From NCBI GenBank assembly GCA_964624235.1, contig CAZUXY010000002.1, positions 1-64,000 of the forward strand: a stretch of 64,000 nt of DNA, read 5' to 3'. The DNA is from CAZUXY01 sp964624235 (GTDB lineage: Bacteria; Spirochaetota; UBA4802; UBA5368). The translations under genes were made by a program, and so were the position numbers. This document shows positions 57,728-64,000 of the stretch, piece by piece (position 1 is the stretch's first letter; each line of letters opens with the position of its first letter). The notes under the pieces were generated by a model, which did no database searches, was not told where the DNA came from, and saw only the letters and a program-made list of their open reading frames with translations.

Positions 57728-59542
57728 TTAAAACCGTACAGGAAGTATGGTGAAGTCGTCCATAAAATAGCTGTCGGTTGCTCCGGCGGTGAGTTTGTTT
57801 TTGAAATGTTCCGTCAGATGCAAAGGGTCTTTATCGAAATTATCACTAACGATACCCAACAACAGGTCTTCTCCTTTTTCCAGGGATCCTTCGCCGAAGA
57901 AGTCCACCACACCGTCGGTGAATAGCAAGAGCAGGTCGCCGCTTTCGTAGGTTATAACCCGTTCTTCATATGCCGAAGATTCCTTCAATCCCAGTGGACC
58001 GCCTTTCGCGTTAAGACGTTCTATTTTTCGGCCTTTATTTCTGATCAAAAACTGGTCGTTGTGTCCTGCGCTGCCATAGGTTAAAATGTTGTTGTGCACG
58101 TCGACCAGGGCGTAAAAGAGCGTTACGAACATTCCGGACTCGGATTCTTCATAGATATACCTGTTTGACTGGGCCAGCAGCACTCCCGGCTGGTTGTGTA
58201 TGCGCATTTCAGCGCGTATAATGTTTCTGGCTGAGTTCATGAAGAGCGCGGCGGGTATGCCTTTCCCCGATACGTCCCCTACCAGTACCGAGTATTTGTT
58301 TTCATCAAAACGAAAAAAATCATAAAAATCCCCTCCCACTTCTTTTGCCGGTCGGTTGAACGCGGCCATTCGATGGTGGCGCACCTCCGCGGGTATGGGT
58401 TGAAGAATCTTACGCTGTATCTCCGCCGCGATTTCGATCTCCTGCGCAAGCAGCCGCTGTGCCTCCATTCTTTTCTGGTACTGGATGTTCTGCCACGTTT
58501 CCGCCACATGGTTGGCCACGGTGGACACGACCCTCAGATCGAAGTCGGTGAAGGGGGTGCGGTCTTTTTTGTCTGATATGTTCAGTATGCCGATAATTTC
58601 GTCCATATACCTGATGGGGACCGAAACGAATGAACCGGTGCTGTACGACCGGTCGGAGGATGGAGGAATGCCCGGCAGGTCCTTGATCCGGTCGGAAATA
58701 ACCAGCGGCATTCCGCTGATGAATACGTGCCCGGCGACTGAATTGTGCAGTTCTACTTCGGCTCCCGTCTGAACTCCTTCGGGAAGGCCCCGCCCCGCGC
58801 TCAGCACCAGTTTTTTCAGCTCGCGGTTGTACAACAGCAGTGAGCATTTGTCGACGTGTAGTGATTCGGCGATGCTTTCCACAATGGTGGAGAGCGTTTG
58901 ATCACCCGTCTTTGCGAGGGATATGGCCTGGGAAATCTCGAAAAGCGCCGTGAGCTCTGCGATGCGATTGTTGAGTTCGTCGAATAATCTCCTGTTGGTA
59001 ATGGCTATCGCCGCCTGGTCTGCAAGATAGGAAAGCAGTTCCAGGTCCCATTCGTCGTATCCCTCGCTCTTTACCGCGTTGACCGCGTCAAGCACACCGA
59101 CCAGCTTCCCCTGTACCATCATGGGTACGCAGAGTATGCTGCGGGTCTGGAACTTGGATTTCTGGTCGATGTCCTTGAATATGCGCGGATCGTTTTCCCA
59201 GTCGTTTACGATCATGGGCTCTTCTGTCTGGGCGACCAGACCGACAATTCCCTTGCCCCGCGGGACCTTTTCTCCCTTGATGAGGTCTCCGCCGTCACCC
59301 AGCACGATGTTGAAGGTCAGATCCCCGCTTTTAGGTTCGGCAAGCAGCAGGGAGGCGCCTTCGGAATGCACCAGTTCCTTGGCCGTTTCCAGTATGACGG
59401 TCAGGAGCTCATCCAGCTGCATGGTGGAGTTTATCTGCCGGGTAATGTTGCCGATTATCTCGAGGTTCAGATTTCTGGCTTTAATAAGGTTCCTCCCCGG
59501 TGATCGGTACGATTCAACAAAACGACCGCAGTAAAATACCAC
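57728..59542 (-). CDS. GAF-GAF-SpoIIE phosphatase
   Basis: A 604-residue cytoplasmic protein: GAF domain about 30-185 (DELLTVILETAKELVHSEGASLLLAEP; RSILCVPMMVQGKLVGVLDAVNA), a second GAF about 205-355 (KCSLLLYNRELKKLVLSAGRGLPE), a coiled segment (EAQRLLAQEIEIAAEIQRKIL), and a PP2C domain about 380-604 with GGDFYDFF, VGDVSGKGIPAALFM, SAGHNDQFL, LLFTDGVVDFFG and YFMDDFTILPV. Metal ligands appear intact. This is an RsbU-type phosphatase, likely acting on STAS proteins and sensing a small molecule through GAF. The GTG start 59542 has no strong ribosome binding site, so the true start may be later. Confidence 0.88.
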   Translation of the reverse strand: MVFYCGRFVESYRSPGRNLIKARNLNLEIIGNITRQINSTMQLDELLTVILETAKELVHSEGASLLLAEPKSGDLTFNIVLGDGGDLIKGEKVPRGKGIVGLVAQTEEPMIVNDWENDPRIFKDIDQKSKFQTRSILCVPMMVQGKLVGVLDAVNAVKSEGYDEWDLELLSYLADQAAIAITNRRLFDELNNRIAELTALFEISQAISLAKTGDQTLSTIVESIAESLHVDKCSLLLYNRELKKLVLSAGRGLPEGVQTGAEVELHNSVAGHVFISGMPLVISDRIKDLPGIPPSSDRSYSTGSFVSVPIRYMDEIIGILNISDKKDRTPFTDFDLRVVSTVANHVAETWQNIQYQKRMEAQRLLAQEIEIAAEIQRKILQPIPAEVRHHRMAAFNRPAKEVGGDFYDFFRFDENKYSVLVGDVSGKGIPAALFMNSARNIIRAEMRIHNQPGVLLAQSNRYIYEESESGMFVTLFYALVDVHNNILTYGSAGHNDQFLIRNKGRKIERLNAKGGPLGLKESSAYEERVITYESGDLLLLFTDGVVDFFGEGSLEKGEDLLLGIVSDNFDKDPLHLTEHFKNKLTAGATDSYFMDDFTILPVRF

Positions 59543-59582
59543 CGCCGCACAAATAGTAATTGCCGTCCGTACGCTGTTCCCC

Positions 59583-59591
59583 TGTTATAAT
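59583..59591 (+). promoter_or_regulatory. Possible extended -10 promoter element
   Basis: TGTTATAAT (59583-59591) matches the extended -10 (TGnTATAAT) and lies about 70 bases before the flavoprotein ATG. A clear -35 is absent, which is acceptable for extended -10 promoters. Confidence 0.4.
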
Positions 59592-59660
59592 TGAATGGAA
59601 CTACATCAGGTTGATTATAGCGTCTACCTTTTTTTAGGTCAAGAAATCCTTGAATGAACC

Positions 59661-61247
59661 ATGGAACTGCTGTTTCACAATATAGTACTGCGTCCCGGTG
59701 AAGAGGAGAAATCCCTGCCGGAAAGGATCGGGTCTATGTACGGCATCGCTCCGCCCGCACGATGCCGAATTATACACCGGTCCCTTGATGCCCGTGATAA
59801 AAAGAGGATCGTATACCGCTACAGGGTCGCGGCCGAGGTTCCGGATGCGGCGGCCGCGCTGCTGCTCACAGGGCGTGAAGGAGTCACCGTCTGTCCGGAG
59901 GTAAAGAAGACGGCTGCGGCGGTCCGTTGCGGCGGCCGTCGCAGGGTGATTGTCATAGGTGCCGGCCCGTCGGGGCTCTTCTGCGCGCTGCGGCTCATTG
60001 AGGCGGGCGTCAGGGTGGAGCTGATCGAGCGGGGATCTCCCGTAGAGCGGAGGATGGACGACATCCGCCGGATGAAATCATCGGGGTTGTTGAATCCCGA
60101 GAGCAACGTGCTCTTCGGTGAGGGAGGTGCGGGCGCTTATTCCGACGGGAAGCTCGTCACGCGGACTCACCGTCCTGAGATTTCATGGGTGTTCGACACA
60201 CTGGTGGCCATGGGGGCGCCCGAGTACATACGATACGAGCAGAAACCGCACCTGGGGACCGACGGACTTGTGCCGGTGATTCTTTCGGTGCGAAAAGCCG
60301 TGCTGGAGAGCGGATCGATCATACGTTTCAATACCTGTGTCAAAGATTTTATAATCCGTGAAGGGGAGATAATCGGGGCCGTTGACGCGTCGGGAGAGCA
60401 ATACCGGGGTGACGCCGTGGTGCTCGCCACCGGGCATTCCGCAAGGGATGTGTACGAACTGTTGATGCACCGCATGATCAGAGTGGAAAAGAAACCATTT
60501 GCGCTGGGCGTCAGGGTGGAACACCCTTCTTCCATGATTAACGAGATACAGTACGGCGCCATGTCCCGCGGTGGAATTCTCCCTGCCGCCGATTATCGGC
60601 TTGCGTTCAACAACAGGCAAACCGGACGTTCGGTTTATTCCTTCTGCATGTGCCCCGGCGGCGAGGTCATAAATTCCTCATCTGAGGCCGGGATGCTGTG
60701 CACCAACGGCATGAGCTATTCCGGCAGGGACGGCCTGTATTCTAACGCCGCCATGGTGGTGACCGTAACCCCCGATGACGGCGCAGAGGGTCCTCTTGGA
60801 GGCGTGATGTTACAGCGTAATATCGAGGAGCGGGCCTACGGGGCGGGCGGGGGAGGATTTTTCGCACCCTGCCAGAGGATCACCTCGTTCATTACGGGGA
60901 AGCACGATATGAACCTGCCGCACGTAACGTATCTTCCCGGTGTAAAGGCGGCCCCCGTGCGCTCGTATCTGCCCTCCTGGATAGCCGAAGAGATTGCGTG
61001 CGCCTTAAAAAGTTTTGACAGAAAGATGAAGGGGTTTATATCTGATGAGGGCGTGCTGATCGGTGCGGAGACCAGATCCTCCTCGCCGGTAAGGATCCCG
61101 CGCGGCGACGACTGCCAGTCGGTTTCGCACCCGGGATTATACCCCGTCGGTGAAGGCGCGGGGTATGCGGGCGGCATAATAAGCTCTGCGGTCGACGGGA
61201 TGAGGGCCGCCGACATGATATGCAACAGGTTCAGGGACAATCGGTGA
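59661..61247 (+). CDS. FAD-dependent oxidoreductase (COG2509 type)
   Basis: A 528-residue flavoprotein with a short N-terminal region (1-85), then the dinucleotide motif VIGAGPSGLFCALRLIEAGVRVELIERG, SNVLFGEGGAGAYSDGKLVTR, KPHLGTDGL, VVLATGHSARDVYELL, IRVEKKPFALGVRVEHPS, and the C-terminal GEGAGYAGGIISSAVDGMRAAD. The family is widespread and its substrates are unknown. Its TGA overlaps the GTG start of the sulfatase-fold gene, so the two are translationally coupled, an unusual pairing. Confidence 0.88.
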   Translation: MELLFHNIVLRPGEEEKSLPERIGSMYGIAPPARCRIIHRSLDARDKKRIVYRYRVAAEVPDAAAALLLTGREGVTVCPEVKKTAAAVRCGGRRRVIVIGAGPSGLFCALRLIEAGVRVELIERGSPVERRMDDIRRMKSSGLLNPESNVLFGEGGAGAYSDGKLVTRTHRPEISWVFDTLVAMGAPEYIRYEQKPHLGTDGLVPVILSVRKAVLESGSIIRFNTCVKDFIIREGEIIGAVDASGEQYRGDAVVLATGHSARDVYELLMHRMIRVEKKPFALGVRVEHPSSMINEIQYGAMSRGGILPAADYRLAFNNRQTGRSVYSFCMCPGGEVINSSSEAGMLCTNGMSYSGRDGLYSNAAMVVTVTPDDGAEGPLGGVMLQRNIEERAYGAGGGGFFAPCQRITSFITGKHDMNLPHVTYLPGVKAAPVRSYLPSWIAEEIACALKSFDRKMKGFISDEGVLIGAETRSSSPVRIPRGDDCQSVSHPGLYPVGEGAGYAGGIISSAVDGMRAADMICNRFRDNR

Positions 61248-63400
61248 ATGTGTCGGTAATTATAAAAAAGGCGGTATCGTCGCTTGAAAGGCCCATTGAC
61301 GGAAAAAAATCAATAGTGACATTCTCGGCGACGGCCGGTATGGGGGTGTTTCTTCTTGAGTACCTCTGCTGCCTGCTGTATACTTCGACCTTCAGTATCA
61401 TGGGTGTCACTGCGGGCGGGATCGAGAGAGTGGTCTTTGCGGAGTTCAAGACGGTTATCATACTCTCTCAGTTGAAAATAGCGGCAATATACGTACTGCT
61501 GGGCGCTTTTTTCGGCATTTCCATGGGATTTGCGCTTTTCATTGTTTCCTATCTAAGAAAAAACCCATGGAAGGCAAAAGAAGCCGCGCGTATCGTTTCG
61601 ATGTACTGTCTGCTCGTGTCTGTGGTGTTTCTGCTCCACGATATCTCCACCCGTCCCGCGCTTTATAACGAGCATTTTTACGCACGCGGCATCGTTTTAA
61701 AGTATTTCCAGATCATGGTCACCGACTGGATCCCCAGGGACATACTGAATGTTTTACGCTGGAGCGTCCTCATCCCTCTGTTCCTGCCCACGGTCCAGGT
61801 GATGATACTCATTATTCACGGGACCGTATATCTCTGCCGCCGGTTTACCTTCATTATGAAGGTCACTGCGGTGCTGGGTCTGGTAATGATCGCGGGGGCA
61901 TTGTTCTACCCGCGGGGGAGAAACAGCGGACCTAATATAGTGCTGCTGTCGGCGGACTCGTTCCGCCACGACCGGGTATCGAGGTGGGGAGTCCGGAAAG
62001 GCCTTACTCCACAACTGGATCGACTCGCGTCTGAGGGAGTGAGTTTTCATAATTATCACGTTCAGCTGCCGCGCACCTTTCCCTCGTGGTACTCTCTGCT
62101 CTCGGGACTCTATCCCGGCGAGCACGGGATTCGGCACATGTTTCCCGCGAAAGGAGATCTCGCAAGGGCCGACGCGGCCCTGCCGAGAATTCTGACCTCC
62201 AGGGGATGGGCGGTTTCGGTAGCCGCTGATTATGCCGGGGATATTTTTTCCAGAATGAACGGTTTCACGAGGAAGAGGGTCCCCTCATTTAACTTCATCA
62301 CCCTTATACAACAGCGGAGCCTGGAGATACATTTTCTTCTGCTTCCGTTTCTTCAGAACAGGCCTGCCCGCGCGCTCTTTCCCGAAATCAGGGCCTTTGC
62401 CCAGAACTCGGATCCTGTTTTTCTGGTGGAACAGGTGCTTGATGAGATCAACCATCTTGGCGGCAGTGAAAAATTTTTTCTGACGGTGTTTTTCTCAGCC
62501 ACCCATTTCCCTTATGCCGCACCTTATCCTTATTACAAAAAGTATACTGATCCGGATTACCGGGGAGAGTACCGTTATCTGAAAATCAACGATCCTACGA
62601 AAAGCACGCTGATTTCAGGCGATGACCGGACACAGATCAACGGCCTGTTCGACGGTGCGTGCAGCGCGGTCGATGACGCGGTCGGAACCGTGATCGCGCA
62701 TCTGAAAAAAAAGGGACTGTACGACAATACCATCATCGTATTCACCTCGGACCACGGCGAGAACCTGTACGACGGTAAGCTTGACCTGGGCCACGGTGAG
62801 CATTTCAGGGGTGAATATGTCACGCGTGTGCCCCTGATCATAAAATTTCATAAGGGATACAGCCCATCGGTCAGGATCAAGGATTACGAGGGCCTGCTCA
62901 GACAGGTGGACTTCGCACCGACGGTGATGGATCTGCTGGGGATAACCGAAGGCGGAAGGTTCTCGGGCAGATCGTTTCGCGACGCGGTGGAAGGAAAATC
63001 GCGCGATTCGTCCCGTACGGGGTATTCGGAAACGGGGATCTGGTTTGTCGACCGCGGTGATCAGTTTTTTCAGTCGCAGCGTATCAAATACCCCGATGTA
63101 AGCGTGCTTTGCGGTCTGGAAATGCCGGGTTACTCCATCGTACTGAAAGACGAATACCGGGATATGATAACGATCGCTAAACACCGTGCGGTGTTTGACC
63201 GGGAGTATAAACTCATTTATATACCGACGCGCAATGGGGTCCGGTATGAGTTATACCGCATGGGCGACAGGGAGCTGCGCAATATTTACCGTCCCGATCA
63301 CCCTTCTTTCCTCAAACTCTCCTCATGGCTTGAACGGTATATGAAAGAGAACGAAAAGGCACGCAACCTTAATCAAATGTACATTCCTGAGGTAAAGTGA
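61244..63400 (+). CDS. Membrane-anchored sulfatase-fold (alkaline phosphatase superfamily) protein
   Basis: A 718-residue protein with about five N-terminal membrane helices (to about residue 225), then a sulfatase/LtaS-like domain: NIVLLSADSFRHDRVSRWG (metal Asp), Thr278 in RTFPSWYSLLSGLYPGEHGIR at the nucleophile position, HFPYAAPYPYYKKY, and FTSDHGENLYDGKLDLGHG (metal Asp/His). A formylglycine Cys/Ser of true sulfatases is replaced by Thr, as in phosphoglycerol and phosphoethanolamine transferases. Likely acts in the periplasm on lipids or glycans. GTG 61244 (overlapping the previous TGA) is chosen over an ATG at 61220 because AGGG precedes it. Confidence 0.75.
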   Translation: MNVSVIIKKAVSSLERPIDGKKSIVTFSATAGMGVFLLEYLCCLLYTSTFSIMGVTAGGIERVVFAEFKTVIILSQLKIAAIYVLLGAFFGISMGFALFIVSYLRKNPWKAKEAARIVSMYCLLVSVVFLLHDISTRPALYNEHFYARGIVLKYFQIMVTDWIPRDILNVLRWSVLIPLFLPTVQVMILIIHGTVYLCRRFTFIMKVTAVLGLVMIAGALFYPRGRNSGPNIVLLSADSFRHDRVSRWGVRKGLTPQLDRLASEGVSFHNYHVQLPRTFPSWYSLLSGLYPGEHGIRHMFPAKGDLARADAALPRILTSRGWAVSVAADYAGDIFSRMNGFTRKRVPSFNFITLIQQRSLEIHFLLLPFLQNRPARALFPEIRAFAQNSDPVFLVEQVLDEINHLGGSEKFFLTVFFSATHFPYAAPYPYYKKYTDPDYRGEYRYLKINDPTKSTLISGDDRTQINGLFDGACSAVDDAVGTVIAHLKKKGLYDNTIIVFTSDHGENLYDGKLDLGHGEHFRGEYVTRVPLIIKFHKGYSPSVRIKDYEGLLRQVDFAPTVMDLLGITEGGRFSGRSFRDAVEGKSRDSSRTGYSETGIWFVDRGDQFFQSQRIKYPDVSVLCGLEMPGYSIVLKDEYRDMITIAKHRAVFDREYKLIYIPTRNGVRYELYRMGDRELRNIYRPDHPSFLKLSSWLERYMKENEKARNLNQMYIPEVK

Positions 63401-63402
63401 GT

Positions 63403-64000
63403 ATGAAAACAAGGAAACTGGTGTTGAAGAACCTGTATAAAACCGGCGAGCGAGGGAATTTTCCAAGACCTGACTGCCTCAGGAGCCCGACGTACCTGCT
63501 GGACGGCGAATGGGTATTATGCCCAGACGGGAAGGGCAGGGGAATGAAGGAGTCATGGTTCGGCACGGACTTCGGAAAAACCATTACCGGTGAGGAATCG
63601 GTTACGTTGCCTGAAAGTCTGGTCTTTTTCAAGGTGAAGGTGCCCTTTGCGCTCGAGTCGGAGGTAAACCTGCATGAACTGGCCGAAGGAGGATTGACTC
63701 ATGAGGAGATAACCAAAACCGGTAAGTTCTGGTATTTCACCCGGTTCAAAGCGCCGGCGGAGACTACCAGCGGTGTTCTGCACTTCGGCGCGGTGGATTA
63801 CAGGGCCGTTGTGTGGCTTAACGGACGGATGCTGGGGCGCCATGAAGGGGGATACACGCCGTTTTCATTCCCTGTGGAACGTCTGGAAGATGAGAACATA
63901 CTCGCCGTTCTGGTGGAGGATTCCACCTCCATGAGCCAGGTGAGGGGTAAACAGAGTTTTCGCCGAAAGCCTTTTCTGGTGTGGTACGACGGATGCACGG
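63403..64000 (+). CDS. Glycoside hydrolase family 2-type protein, 5' part (runs off the window)
   Basis: The frame opens at ATG 63403, two bases after the sulfatase-fold stop, and stays open for 199 codons to the window end. The visible part is the sugar-binding jelly-roll domain of GH2 enzymes (beta-galactosidase/glucuronidase type): LDGEWVLCPDGKGRG, GKFWYFTRFKAP, HFGAVDYRAVVWLNGRMLGRHEGGYTPFSF and ENILAVLVED. The catalytic domain lies outside the window. Coupled to the sulfatase-fold gene, suggesting a glycan- or glycolipid-processing operon. Confidence 0.8.
   Translation, partial: MKTRKLVLKNLYKTGERGNFPRPDCLRSPTYLLDGEWVLCPDGKGRGMKESWFGTDFGKTITGEESVTLPESLVFFKVKVPFALESEVNLHELAEGGLTHEEITKTGKFWYFTRFKAPAETTSGVLHFGAVDYRAVVWLNGRMLGRHEGGYTPFSFPVERLEDENILAVLVEDSTSMSQVRGKQSFRRKPFLVWYDGCT

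Noticed and set aside
1..64000. CRISPR array, insertion sequence, prophage or tRNA cluster
   Set aside because: No regularly spaced repeats, transposase or integrase frames, or cloverleaf sequences were found on either strand by reading.

Overview
The window looks like chromosome from a Gram-negative, probably anaerobic or facultatively anaerobic bacterium. There are many lipoproteins with lipobox signal peptides, an outer-membrane-type barrel, an AsmA/YdbH-like protein, a FliG paralogue, several SpoIIE/RsbU-type phosphatases, a FecR-domain coiled-coil protein and a LysM coiled-coil lipoprotein. Together these point to Spirochaetota (Leptospira/Turneriella-like or an uncultured relative). That placement is inference, because the window holds no rRNA or other strong marker. 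I found no insertion sequence, prophage, CRISPR array, tRNA or rRNA.

Layout. 1-5.1 kb: an MnmC-like methyltransferase, lipoprotein and DUF167 cluster, a STAS antagonist, RadC, an esterase-fold lipoprotein without its nucleophile, and an HgdC-type activase. 5.1-11.3 kb (minus strand): NYN RNase, aminotransferase, small transaldolase, GlpX, an exported protein and a LysM lipoprotein. 11.3-15.5 kb: an AT-rich gap, bacteriohemerythrin, a long-chain acyl-CoA synthetase and an orphan FliG-like protein. 15.7-25 kb: cupin, AraC regulator divergent from a tandem carboxymuconolactone-decarboxylase-fold protein, quinone-reductase-like flavoprotein, methyltransferase, ATPase, a three-gene membrane/zinc-ribbon/acetyltransferase unit, then a TetR regulator whose palindromic operator occurs three times before itself and a barrel/nitroreductase operon. 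25-35 kb: an FCD-type GntR regulator with GlpD, an SfsA-DUF123 fusion, cation transporter, thioredoxin, DUF502, HAD, MFS and SMR transporters, a ferredoxin-nitroreductase and an orphan half-size HsdS-like protein. 35-41 kb: a 1435-residue fused acyl-CoA dehydratase activase convergent with a second acyl-CoA ligase.

41.8-55.7 kb holds the most unusual locus. Five co-directional genes, the first three directly overlapping, encode an AsmA/YdbH-like membrane-anchored protein, a DUF1318 (YdbL-like) lipoprotein, a 2612-residue predicted lipoprotein (TolB-like propeller, long TPR solenoid and two CHAT-like domains without a recognisable His-Cys dyad), a receiver-SpoIIE phosphatase and a FecR-domain protein. 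It reads as an envelope lipid-bridge module joined to a very large scaffold and a signalling output.

55.8-64 kb: YjbR, patatin, SixA, a GAF-GAF-SpoIIE phosphatase, a COG2509-type flavoprotein, a membrane-anchored sulfatase-fold enzyme with Thr at the nucleophile position, and the start of a glycoside hydrolase family 2 gene.

Themes: CoA-thioester chemistry (two ligases and two activases, but no dehydratase subunits), glycerol/sugar-phosphate metabolism (GlpD, GlpX, transaldolase), envelope lipid handling, and partner-switch-type signalling (STAS plus two SpoIIE phosphatases). Family calls come from reading the translated sequence; no database search was run.
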